Positions 26,303-34,761 of a stretch of DNA of 64,000 bases are shown here, one piece after another (position 1 is the stretch's first letter; the number at the start of each line of letters is the position of its first letter). The notes beneath the pieces were generated by a model. It did no database searches. It was given only the letters and a program-made list of their open reading frames with translations, and had not been told where the DNA came from. Made by a program: the position numbers and the translations under genes. Source of the DNA: Pseudomonas sp. 8AS. Its GTDB lineage: Bacteria; Pseudomonadota; Gammaproteobacteria; Pseudomonadales; Pseudomonadaceae. Location of the stretch: positions 186,001 through 250,000 of the forward strand of contig NZ_LR733406.1 of the NCBI RefSeq assembly GCF_902506505.1. The letters run 5' to 3'.

Positions 26303-27948
26303 GGACTGACGGTCTCCTGGGCAAGGTGGCGCAAGGGCTCGGGAACGAAGGCCAGGTCGGTGGCCTCGCGAATGGCGAGGATCATCTGCTGGCGCAGCAC
26401 CTGCTCGGCAACCGGCGGCTGGTAACCCTGCAGGCACTGCTTGAGCGCAGCCAGGGCCGACAGCTGGCTGGTGCGCACCTGGCGGTAGACCTTCACCGCC
26501 AGGGCCTCGGCGGCGCCGGGGGTGAGCAGCAGCGGCAGGTCCAGCTTGACCAGCTCGGCCAGCTCCAGCTTGAGGTCGAAGCGCCCCAGCAATGCCTTGA
26601 GCAATGCCGCGCTTTCTTCCACCGTGGTACTCGGCAGCAGCGGGATCTTCACGTCGACGCGGCCAGGGCGCTTGAGGTCGACCTCGATCAGGTCCGGGCG
26701 CGAGGAGGCGAGAATCCAGATCACCTTGCCACGGTTGTCGGCGCTGCCCATTTCCTGGGCGATCATCGAGTAGATGCGCCCGGACAGGCCGCTGTCGCCG
26801 CTGCCGCCGTCGCGCTTGCCGAGGCTCTGGTCGGCTTCGTCGATAAACACGATGCAGCGGCCGAGGCCGCGGATCAGGCGGAAGATCTTCTCCAGGTTGC
26901 CTTCGCTGGAACCGACCCAGCGGTCGCGGAAATTCTTCAGCTTGACCACCGGCACCCCGGCCTCGCCGGCCAGGCACTCGACCAGGTAGGTCTTGCCGGT
27001 GCCCACCGGGCCGCAAAAGATGTAGCCCTTGGGCAGCGCGCGCAGATCACTGGCCTGCCACAGCGCCATGTCCTGGCGCAGCCAGGTCTTCAGGGCATCC
27101 TGGGCGTGGTAGTCGTCGAGGGTACGCTCAGATTCGATGAATTCGACCAGGCCGGCGCTGTCGGCCTCGACCAGTTCCTTCTTCGCCTCGGCCCAGTCCT
27201 GGGCGCCGAGCACCTTGCCCTGGTGGGCGCGGCGCTTGACCAGGCTGGCCAGGGCGCTGAGGCTGACCCCGGCCAGGGCCTGCACCGCGCCGGGGTCTTC
27301 GCCGGCAAAGGCCTTGGGATGGTCGACCTGCAGCTGCGCCAGGCACTGCTGCAGGCTAGCGGCGTCCGGCAGCGGCACCTGCACCCGGTCGATACGCGGG
27401 TTGTTGGCCACCAGCGGGTGCAGATCGTTGAGGTTGTCGGCCAGCAGCAGGCTGGCGAAGGCCATGTCGCAGAACGGCGGCTCGGCGGCCCAGTCGCGTA
27501 CCAGACTGGCCAGGCTGGCGCTGGCGAAGTCGCCCTGCAGGCTGGCCGGCAGCACCAGCTCGGCGCCGCGCAGGATCACCGCCACATGCTCGCTGTCGCC
27601 ACGGCCGAGGGCACGCAGGTTGGCGCGGTAGCGCAGGTAGCGGCTGATCAGCTCCACCGCCTCGCGCGGGTCATGCGGCCAGGGCTGGATCTGCGCCGCG
27701 GCCGGCCATTCGGCGAAACGCTCGCCACCGCGCAGCAGACTCAGGCCATTGCCCGGGTCGTAGAGGAAGACGATGTCGAAGGTGGCCAGCAGCCTGGCGT
27801 CCAGGTAACGGGTCAGGCTGACCAGGCGGCCGTCCAGGGGAAAGCGGTCGGCGACGTTGCCGTACAGCACGAACTGGCCATGGGCGCCGCTTTCATAGGC
27901 CAGGCGCAGTTCGTCGAGCCAGTTGGGTACTTCCTGTTCCCGACTCAT
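26299..27948 (-). CDS. AAA+ ATPase (Ycf46-like) of the PspA operon
   Basis: 549 residues. Residues 1-270 form an AAA-like domain without Walker motifs, and 275-549 an active classical AAA+ domain: Walker A GPVGTGKT (313-320), pore-loop-like RWVGSSEGN (344-352), Walker B CIVFIDEAD (365-373), sensor-1 LASSRPD (413-419) and arginine-finger RPGR (427-430). This inactive-plus-active layout recalls Ycf46-type ATPases. It starts 3 bases after the pspA-like stop and overlaps the next gene by four. Likely a remodelling ATPase acting on the PspA-like polymer, by analogy with Vps4 and ESCRT-III; that link is inference. Confidence 0.85.
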   Translation of the reverse strand: MSREQEVPNWLDELRLAYESGAHGQFVLYGNVADRFPLDGRLVSLTRYLDARLLATFDIVFLYDPGNGLSLLRGGERFAEWPAAAQIQPWPHDPREAVELISRYLRYRANLRALGRGDSEHVAVILRGAELVLPASLQGDFASASLASLVRDWAAEPPFCDMAFASLLLADNLNDLHPLVANNPRIDRVQVPLPDAASLQQCLAQLQVDHPKAFAGEDPGAVQALAGVSLSALASLVKRRAHQGKVLGAQDWAEAKKELVEADSAGLVEFIESERTLDDYHAQDALKTWLRQDMALWQASDLRALPKGYIFCGPVGTGKTYLVECLAGEAGVPVVKLKNFRDRWVGSSEGNLEKIFRLIRGLGRCIVFIDEADQSLGKRDGGSGDSGLSGRIYSMIAQEMGSADNRGKVIWILASSRPDLIEVDLKRPGRVDVKIPLLPSTTVEESAALLKALLGRFDLKLELAELVKLDLPLLLTPGAAEALAVKVYRQVRTSQLSALAALKQCLQGYQPPVAEQVLRQQMILAIREATDLAFVPEPLRHLAQETVSP

Positions 27949-27951
27949 GGC

Positions 27952-28707
27952 TTACTGGCTTTCCGACTGCGGATTGCCACCCATGCTGCGGCTGGCTGCC
28001 GGGGCCTCGCTGCTGGCTTCGGCGCCGGGCAGGGCAATGCCTTCCTTGGCCGCGAACTCGGCCAAGGCCTGGTCGGCGAGGGCGTCCATCTCGGCTTCCT
28101 TGAGGTTCACTTCGCTCATGTCCATCGAGTCGCGGGCCATGCGCGCGCGGCCGGCGGCCTTGGTGCGTTCTTCCTCGACCATCTCGTGCAGGCGGTTGAG
28201 AGTGTCGCCGGAGCCGCCGATGGTGCTGACCATCCCGGCGGCCATCTCGTTCATCTCGGCCATGGCGGTCTTCATGCGCATGTCGTTGATCGCGCCCTTG
28301 AGCGCCTCGATCTTGCTGCGCGCGGCGTTCACCGCCACTTCGCGAGCCTTGGTCAGGTTCTGGTAGGTCTCTTCGGCCTGGGCCAGCTGGCGACGGTTCT
28401 CTTCCAGCTCGCGGGCCAGGCCCTGCAGGCGCAGGGCGTTCTGCGCCGCGGCCGATTTGTTGCCGGCGCGCAGATGCGCGGTGGTGCGCGCGTGCAGCTC
28501 GCGCTCCTCGGTTTCCTGTTTGCGCACCTGGCTCATCAGGCGCTCGGCCAGGCCGGCGTGGGCGGCCAGGCCCTGGTTGAAGTTGGCGATCTGCTTGCGC
28601 AGGTTCTCCTGCTCCAGCTCCAGCAGGGCTTCCGGGTTCTGGCGCTCCAGGTCCTTGATGAACAGGGAGAGGATGCCTTTGAAGACATTGGCGAGGCGGC
28701 TGAACAT
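27952..28707 (-). CDS. PspA/IM30 (ESCRT-III-like) family coiled-coil protein
   Basis: 251 residues. The N-terminal amphipathic helix MFSRLANVFKGILSLFIKDLE and the long charged helices (about 25-190: ENLRKQIANFNQGLAAHAG..., HLRAGNKSAAAQNALRLQGLARELEE) follow the PspA/Vipp1 pattern, with a low-complexity C-terminus. It lacks the PspF/PspBC neighbours of enteric psp operons. AAGGAG precedes the ATG. It heads a four-gene operon with an AAA+ ATPase, so a membrane-binding, polymer-forming role in envelope maintenance is likely. Confidence 0.85.
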   Translation of the reverse strand: MFSRLANVFKGILSLFIKDLERQNPEALLELEQENLRKQIANFNQGLAAHAGLAERLMSQVRKQETEERELHARTTAHLRAGNKSAAAQNALRLQGLARELEENRRQLAQAEETYQNLTKAREVAVNAARSKIEALKGAINDMRMKTAMAEMNEMAAGMVSTIGGSGDTLNRLHEMVEEERTKAAGRARMARDSMDMSEVNLKEAEMDALADQALAEFAAKEGIALPGAEASSEAPAASRSMGGNPQSESQ

Positions 28708-28826
28708 GAACAACTCCTTGCGATCTACGTGCAATCCATCGTGCACCGGCGCCACGGCCGGCAGGGCTTGGGGCATTCTTCGCGAGCGGGCGGGCAGATG
28801 CAACCGGGGCAGGTGAGTTTAGCCGG

Positions 28827-28856
28827 GTGACCTGCCGAGGCTTGGCGGCAGGTCAC
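28827..28856 (-). terminator. Stem-loop at the end of the rec operon
   Basis: Perfect 10-bp stem GTGACCTGCC/GGCAGGTCAC with a 10-base loop, 11 bases beyond the recD stop. No U-run follows, so termination strength is unclear. Confidence 0.55.
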
Positions 28857-28866
28857 GTCCCATCGT

Positions 28867-30699
28867 TCAGAATAGATCGAGCTGGTTGCTGGCACTGGCG
28901 ACTGCAGGCGGTGCACTGACCAGTACTGACGGCGTTATGCCCAGCCGCTCGGCCAACCCTGCCGCGCGTTCGGCCCTGGTGTTCACCGCCTCGCTCAGGC
29001 GTGCCGGCAGGCCCCAGATTTCCACCTTGTGCTTGGCGCGGGTGATGCCGGTGTAGAACAGCGCGCGGGTCAACAGCGGGCTGGGCAGCTCGGGCAGAGC
29101 CAGCAGCACTTCGCTGAACTCCGAGCCCTGGCTCTTGTGCACGGTCATGGCGAAGGCACTGTCGTGGCTGGGCAGGCGCGCCGGGGCGAAGGCGCGGTAG
29201 CCGTCCTCGCCCTCGAAATAGACGCGCAGGCCGTGCTCGCCATGCAGGCACAGGCCGATATCGCCGTTGAACAGGCCCAGCGCATAGTCGTTCTGCCGCA
29301 CCATCACCGCGCGGCCGGGGTACCAGCGTTCGCGTTCGGCCAGGCTGTAGCGGCGCTTGATCCGTGCCTCCAGTGCCTCGTTCAACCCGCTGACGCCCCA
29401 CGGCCCTTCGCGCTGGGCAGTAAGGGCGCGAAAGGCATTGAAGGCGGCGAAGGCCTCAGCCGGGTCGCCCGCGCGGGCGGCCTGCAGGTAGGGCCGGTAG
29501 CCCTGGTCGAGGCGATCGAGCAGCGCGGCCGGAGTCGGTTGCGCCTGCCAGTGCAGGTCGGCGCGCTGCTCCCTGAGCAGGTTCAGCGTGCCGGGCGCAT
29601 CGCCGCCATTGATCCGCCGCGCCAGTTCGCCAATGCCGCTGTCGCCGGCGAAACGGTGGCTGTGGGTCAGCAGCACCACGGCATCGCCCAGCCTGGAGCG
29701 CGGCGGCTCGACCGGCACGGTTTGCCCGGTGAGGCGCTGCAGCTCGGCCACCGCCTGGGCGTCGAAGCCACGGCCCTCGCACAGTTCGGCGAACACCGCG
29801 CCGGCCTCCACGGCGGCGAGCTGATCCTTGTCGCCGAGCAGGATCAGCCGCGCATGGGGCGGCAGGGCGTCGACCAGCTTGGCCATCAGCGCCAGGTCGA
29901 CCATCGAGGCTTCGTCGACCACCAGCACGTCCAGCGCCAGCGGCCGCGCCGCGTCGTGGCGCACCCTGGGCGTGTCGCCACGGCTGCCGAGCAGGCGGTG
30001 CAGGGTGCGCGCCTCTTCCGGCAGGGCGGCCTTGATCGTCTCACCGACCGGCAGATCGGCCTTGGCGTTGCGGATCGCCTCGGCCATGCGTGCAGCAGCT
30101 TTACCCGTCGGCGCGGCCAGGCCGATGGCCAGCTGGGCGCCACCCGGTTGTTCCAGCAGGGCGGCGAGCAGGCGCACCACGGTGGTGGTCTTGCCGGTGC
30201 CGGGGCCGCCGGAGATCACTGCCAGGCGCCGGCGCACGGCCTGGGCGGCGGCCAGGCGCTGCCAGTCGGGTTGCTGCTGGTTGAAAGCAAACAGGCGCGC
30301 CAGGCTCTCCGTCAGCACGCTTTCGTCGACCTGCGGCAGATCGCCGGCACGCGCCAGCAGCTGGCTGGCCAGCTGGCTTTCGTAGGCCTGGTAGCGGGCC
30401 AGGTACAGGTGCGAACCATCGAGGATCAGCGGGGCGAACTGGCCAGGCCCAGCGACCAGCGGCGAGGCCGCGAGCTGCTGGCGCCACTCGGCGAGCGCCG
30501 GCAGGACGAAGGCGAATTCCGCCCACGGCCGCTGCCCGGCCAGGCGCGCCAGCGGCAGGCACACGTCGCCCCGGCCCAGCGCCTCGCAGCACAGCGCGGC
30601 GGCGGCCAGCACGGAGTCCGGCGCCGTGGCATCGAGACGGCACAGGCTGTCGACCAGCGCCCGTTCCAGGGGGCCGAGGGGCAGATCGACCAGGCTCAT
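28867..30699 (-). CDS. recD: Exodeoxyribonuclease V alpha subunit (RecD helicase)
   Basis: 610 residues. SF1B 5'-3' helicase of RecBCD. Walker A SGGPGTGKTTT (about 170-180), Walker B VVDEASMVDL, GDKDQLAAVEAG (motif III) and the C-terminal MTVHKSQGSEF (motif V) are visible. The ATG at 30697-30699 with GGGAG upstream is chosen; the frame runs further upstream, through a large inverted repeat, to no benefit. It follows recB after 79 bases that hold the hairpin at 30711-30773. Confidence 0.93.
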   Translation of the reverse strand: MSLVDLPLGPLERALVDSLCRLDATAPDSVLAAAALCCEALGRGDVCLPLARLAGQRPWAEFAFVLPALAEWRQQLAASPLVAGPGQFAPLILDGSHLYLARYQAYESQLASQLLARAGDLPQVDESVLTESLARLFAFNQQQPDWQRLAAAQAVRRRLAVISGGPGTGKTTTVVRLLAALLEQPGGAQLAIGLAAPTGKAAARMAEAIRNAKADLPVGETIKAALPEEARTLHRLLGSRGDTPRVRHDAARPLALDVLVVDEASMVDLALMAKLVDALPPHARLILLGDKDQLAAVEAGAVFAELCEGRGFDAQAVAELQRLTGQTVPVEPPRSRLGDAVVLLTHSHRFAGDSGIGELARRINGGDAPGTLNLLREQRADLHWQAQPTPAALLDRLDQGYRPYLQAARAGDPAEAFAAFNAFRALTAQREGPWGVSGLNEALEARIKRRYSLAERERWYPGRAVMVRQNDYALGLFNGDIGLCLHGEHGLRVYFEGEDGYRAFAPARLPSHDSAFAMTVHKSQGSEFSEVLLALPELPSPLLTRALFYTGITRAKHKVEIWGLPARLSEAVNTRAERAAGLAERLGITPSVLVSAPPAVASASNQLDLF

Positions 30700-30710
30700 T
30701 GGCAACTCCC

Positions 30711-30773
30711 GTAGGGTGCGCCGTGCGCACCGACACGCCCGTGCAGGTTCATGGTGCGCACGGCGCACCCTAC
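30711..30773. repeat. Perfect 21-bp inverted repeat between recB and recD
   Basis: Arms 30711-30731 and 30753-30773 are exact reverse complements separated by 21 bases; each begins or ends in GTAGGGTGCGCC. The left arm touches the complement of the recD ribosome binding site (30706-30710), so the RNA hairpin would end right at the recD initiation region. Related sequence occurs at 976-996 (20/21) and the last 12 bases of one arm at 48521-48532. REP-like dispersed palindrome. Confidence 0.8.
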
Positions 30774-30778
30774 GCGTT

Positions 30779-33700
30779 TCATTGACCTTCTCCGGCAAAC
30801 AGATGATCCAGCGCATCCAGCAGTTCGTCGCTGGGCCGGGCAAAGTACACGCCGGCCTGGGGCATGCCGCGCAGGAACAGGTAGTAGGCGCCGCCGAGCT
30901 GTTCGTTCTGGAAGTCGGCCAGGCGCTGACGCAGGAAACGCCGCAGCGCCACCAGGTAGATCAGGTACTGCAGGTAGTAGTGCTCGCCGGCCAGGGCCTG
31001 CAGCAGGCGCTCACCGCCGTAGTGGCTGGCGTCCGGGCCGAGCCAGTTGGACTTGTAGTCGAGGATGTACCAGCGCCCGGCGTGCTCGAAAGTCAGGTCG
31101 ATGAAACCCTTGAGGAAGCCCTTGAGGCTGTCGAACTCCAGGCGCTCGGCCGCCAGGCGCAGCGGCTCGGCCAGGCCCATGGCCGGGTCGCCGAGGATCG
31201 CGCGCAGGCGCTGCACATCCAGATCCGCCACCGGGAAGGTGAAGCCCAGCTCGGGCAAACGCCGCGCCGCCTGCAGGCTGGCCAGGGTCAGGCCGTGGCC
31301 GTCCAGGTCGCTGTCCAGCACCTGCTGCAGGTGCTGGCTGGCGATGGCCGCCCACAGTTCGGCATTGATGCCATGGGCGGTCAGCGCCGGTTCGACCAGC
31401 TCGGCCAGGGGCGCCTTGCCGCGCGCCCAGTCTTCGAGGATGGCGTGCAGGCAGGTACCGGCACGAGCGCCGCGGGGGAAGGCGAAGAAGCCGCTGCCCG
31501 GCTCGCTGGCATCCGGCATCACCAGGCCATCGCGATCCGGCGCTTCCATATGCATGCCGGCGGCCAAACCGGAGAAGCTGCCAATACGCCAGGCGCTGTG
31601 CAGGCTGCGCTGGAACTGCTGCAACCGGGCTGGTGGCACGGCACGCTGTTCGCCGGCGGCGCTGGCTTCGCGGTTCCACAGCGGCACGCGGGCGATCATC
31701 CCGTCGCTGCCCTCGGCCAGTTGATCCAGCTCGCCGGCCAGGGCGCTGGCGGACTTGTCGTTGAGGTGGCCGGCCAGCTCGGCGAGGGCGTCGGCGCCGC
31801 CCAGCTCGCGGCCGTGCAGCAGCCAGGCCAGGGCGCTGCTGTGCAGGCCTTCGTCGGGCAGGCCGCCGTCCTTCTTCGGTTTGGGCACGGCCACCGGGCC
31901 CCAGTGCAGCCACAGGCGATGCTCGGCGCGGGTCAGGGCCACGTAGGTCAGGCGCAGCTTCTCGGCGAACACTTCACGCCGGGCCGTCTGCAGGCGCTCG
32001 TCGAGGCGCGCGCTGCCAAGGTCGAGCAGCGGCTGGCCGTGTTCGTCGTGGCACCGCGCGCTGTCGGTATGCTGGCCGAGCAGGCGGCCGTCCCACAGGA
32101 AGGGGCAGAACACCAGCGGGTATTCCAGGCCCTTGGAGGTGTGGATGGTGACGATCTGCACCCGCTCGGCATCGCTTTCCAGGCGCAACAGGGCGTCCTC
32201 GCCGGCACCCTCGCTGCCGCGCTGGCCGTTGAACCAGGCGAGCAGGGCTTCCAGGCCGGGGCGTTGCAGGCTTTCGGTCTGCAACAGCTCGGCCAGGTGC
32301 AGCAGGTTGGTCAGCCGGCGTTCGCCGTCGATACCGGCGAGCAGGCGTTCGGCCACCTGCTCCTGATCCAGCCAGGTTCTAAAGACGCGCATGAAACCGT
32401 GCTGCTGCCACAGCTGGTGATACTGCTCGGCGTCGGCGCGTTCCTTGTCCCAGGCGCGTTCGTCGTCCTGGCAACGCGCCAGTTGCGCGGCGTCGCGGCC
32501 GAGCAGGCGGCTGGCCAGGGCATAGCGCAGCACGCCCTCGCGGCCCGGCTCGGCGTAGGCGGCCAGCACCGCGGCCAGCTCGGCGGCTTCCTCGCTGTGC
32601 CACACGCTGTCGCGGCCGCGGCGCACGCTGGGCACGCCACGGGCCGCCAGTTCCTCGGCGATGCTGGCCGCCTCGCGGTGGCTGGCGACCAGCACGGCGA
32701 TATCGCCGCCCCTGAGCGGGCTGCGCACACCTTTATCGTCGAAATAGGCGGTGCCCTCGGCACTGGCGGCCAGCAAGCCGGCGATGCGCTGGGCGGTGTC
32801 GATGGCGGCGATCTCGCCAGCGCGGCCCTTGTTCAGGCCGTCATCACCCAGCCAGACCAGGGCCAGCGGCGCGGCGCTGGCTTCGTCCGGCAGCACCAGA
32901 TCAGCCCGCGACTTTTTCCCGGCACTGACCGGCGGGTAGTCCAGGCCCTGCTCGGCGAACGGCTGTGGGCGCTCGAACAGGCGGTTCAGCGCATCGATCA
33001 GCGGCGGCGTGGAGCGGTAGTTGAACGGCAGGTCGTAGCGCCGCGCGGCAGCATCGCGAGCGGTGAGGTAGGTGGCCAGGTCGGCGCCGCGAAACGCATA
33101 GATCGCCTGCTTGGGGTCGCCAACGAAACACAGGTCGCCGCCCTCGCGGTAGATGCGATCGAAGATCTGGTACTGCACCGGATCGGTGTCCTGGAACTCG
33201 TCGATCAGCGCCAGCGGGTATTGCGTGCGCAGGGTCGTGGCCAGGTCGGCACCGGCCGGGCCGTGCAGCGCCTCGTTGAGGCGATTGAGCAGGTCGTCGA
33301 AGGCCAGCAGGCGCTGCGCCGCCTTGCGCGCCGGCAGCTCGGCGTTGAGCTGGTCGAGCAGTTCGACCTGCAGGGCGATCAGGCGCTGGCGACCGGCCGG
33401 CACGGCGGAGTCGAGCGCTTCGCTCAATACGTCGAAGGCTTCGGCCAGGGCGCCCTGGGGTGCGTCGAAGCCTTTCTTGGTGGCCTTGTGCAATGCGGTG
33501 GCGCCGAACTTGACCAGACCATCGGGCTGCTCGAACAACGCCGCCGGGTCGGCGAAATAGGCGTCCAGCTCGGCCGCCCACACCGGCAACTTGCCCAGCT
33601 TGTGGGTGCTCTGGCTCAGGCCACCATGCTCGCGCAGCAACGCGACGAAAGCCGCACCCTGTTCGCGCCACAGCTGTTCGGCATGTTCCCAGGCACTGCT

Positions 33701-34324
33701 GGCGGCATTCAGCTCGTCGCCACTCAAGGTCTCGCGCGGCTCGATGCGCAGGTAGGGCTTGCCCAGGTGGCTGCGCAGGGCCTGGCGCAGAGTAGCCGGG
33801 GTGATCTTCTGCTTGGCCAGGTAGCGTGCCCAGGCCGGGTCGGCGGCGGCCAGCACATGACGCCAGGCATCGGCGAGCAGGGCGTCGAGCACCTCGCGGT
33901 CGTCCTGGGTCAGCTCGGCATCGAAGTCGCCGCCGGCCTCGAACGCGGCGTCCTGCAGGGCGCGCTGGCAGAAGCCGTGGATGGTGAAGATCGCCGCCTC
34001 GTCGAAGCCGTGCACGGCCAGCAACAGACGGCGGCGCGCGTCCTCGCCGGGATGGCGGCGATGCAACTCACTGAGGAAGGGGTCGTTACTCGGCGTGCCT
34101 TCGTAGAGCGCCAGCAGCTCGGCCAGGCGCGCGCGGATGCGCTCGCGCAGCTCGGCGGTGGCGGCGGTGGTGTAGGTGACCACCAGAATCTGGCTGACGC
34201 TGAGCTGCTGCTCCAGCAGCAGGCGCGCGTACAGCGCGGTCAGGGTCCAGGTCTTGCCGGTACCGGCGCTGGCCTCGATCAGCGAGCGGCCAGCGAAGGA
34301 GGAGGTCTGCAAGTCGAGGCTCAT
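30779..34324 (-). CDS. recB: Exodeoxyribonuclease V beta subunit (RecB helicase-nuclease)
   Basis: 1181 residues, normal length. SF1A 3'-5' helicase plus C-terminal nuclease of RecBCD, which processes double-strand breaks for recombination and degrades foreign linear DNA. N-terminal Walker A EASAGTGKTWTLTALYARLL, LIDEFQDTDPVQYQIFD (motif II), VTIHTSKGLEYPLVF (motif V), and the nuclease motif WYILDYKSNWLG near the C-terminus. The start ATG overlaps the stop of the HEPN-like gene (ATGA), so recB translation is coupled to that gene rather than to recC. Confidence 0.95.
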   Translation of the reverse strand: MSLDLQTSSFAGRSLIEASAGTGKTWTLTALYARLLLEQQLSVSQILVVTYTTAATAELRERIRARLAELLALYEGTPSNDPFLSELHRRHPGEDARRRLLLAVHGFDEAAIFTIHGFCQRALQDAAFEAGGDFDAELTQDDREVLDALLADAWRHVLAAADPAWARYLAKQKITPATLRQALRSHLGKPYLRIEPRETLSGDELNAASSAWEHAEQLWREQGAAFVALLREHGGLSQSTHKLGKLPVWAAELDAYFADPAALFEQPDGLVKFGATALHKATKKGFDAPQGALAEAFDVLSEALDSAVPAGRQRLIALQVELLDQLNAELPARKAAQRLLAFDDLLNRLNEALHGPAGADLATTLRTQYPLALIDEFQDTDPVQYQIFDRIYREGGDLCFVGDPKQAIYAFRGADLATYLTARDAAARRYDLPFNYRSTPPLIDALNRLFERPQPFAEQGLDYPPVSAGKKSRADLVLPDEASAAPLALVWLGDDGLNKGRAGEIAAIDTAQRIAGLLAASAEGTAYFDDKGVRSPLRGGDIAVLVASHREAASIAEELAARGVPSVRRGRDSVWHSEEAAELAAVLAAYAEPGREGVLRYALASRLLGRDAAQLARCQDDERAWDKERADAEQYHQLWQQHGFMRVFRTWLDQEQVAERLLAGIDGERRLTNLLHLAELLQTESLQRPGLEALLAWFNGQRGSEGAGEDALLRLESDAERVQIVTIHTSKGLEYPLVFCPFLWDGRLLGQHTDSARCHDEHGQPLLDLGSARLDERLQTARREVFAEKLRLTYVALTRAEHRLWLHWGPVAVPKPKKDGGLPDEGLHSSALAWLLHGRELGGADALAELAGHLNDKSASALAGELDQLAEGSDGMIARVPLWNREASAAGEQRAVPPARLQQFQRSLHSAWRIGSFSGLAAGMHMEAPDRDGLVMPDASEPGSGFFAFPRGARAGTCLHAILEDWARGKAPLAELVEPALTAHGINAELWAAIASQHLQQVLDSDLDGHGLTLASLQAARRLPELGFTFPVADLDVQRLRAILGDPAMGLAEPLRLAAERLEFDSLKGFLKGFIDLTFEHAGRWYILDYKSNWLGPDASHYGGERLLQALAGEHYYLQYLIYLVALRRFLRQRLADFQNEQLGGAYYLFLRGMPQAGVYFARPSDELLDALDHLFAGEGQ

Positions 34325-34761
34325 GCCAGCAGTTCCGGGTGATGTTCGCGCAGCCAGTCGCTGACCCGCTGCAACAGCTGCTCAGCCTCGGCCTGGGCCT
34401 GTTCGGCCATTGAGGCACTGACCACATCGCCCGAATAGTCGATGACATTGCGCTGCTTGCGCAGGGTATCGAGCAGCACCATGGTCTGCCGGTCAATGCC
34501 GATGCTGTGCGGCAGGCTCTGAATCATGGTCTGGTGATGCCCCGGTTTGCTGGTCAGCGTGCGGTAGCCGTTGGCCTGCAGTGCCGCGTTGGCGGCTTGC
34601 ATGATCGCCTTGTAGGCCATGTCGAAACGCCCCTCCGGGCTGATGCCTGGCAGACGCGCATCGGCCAGGCTGCGCGCTGCGGCCTCCAGCAGGCGCTGAA
34701 TGGTTGGCGCATCCACGGCGACGGCTTCCAGCGACAGGCCGAGCAAATTCTCCAGGGTCAT
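34321..34761 (-). CDS. HEPN-like helical protein, partner of the nucleotidyltransferase
   Basis: 146 residues, all helical. FDMAYKAIMQAANAALQANGYRTLTSKPGHHQTMIQSL and MVLLDTLRKQRNVIDYSGD match HEPN-type proteins that are encoded next to minimal nucleotidyltransferases. The usual ribonuclease motif of HepT (Arg followed by four to six residues and His) is not seen: at the expected place the sequence reads RNVIDY, without the His. So it may be RNase-inactive or a divergent subgroup. ATGA overlaps link it both to the upstream MNT gene and to downstream recB. Confidence 0.75.
   Translation of the reverse strand: MTLENLLGLSLEAVAVDAPTIQRLLEAAARSLADARLPGISPEGRFDMAYKAIMQAANAALQANGYRTLTSKPGHHQTMIQSLPHSIGIDRQTMVLLDTLRKQRNVIDYSGDVVSASMAEQAQAEAEQLLQRVSDWLREHHPELLA

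Noticed and set aside
30626..34342. 1238-codon plus-strand frame over recB
   Set aside because: Mirror of recB in a GC-rich genome; recB has complete helicase and nuclease motifs.
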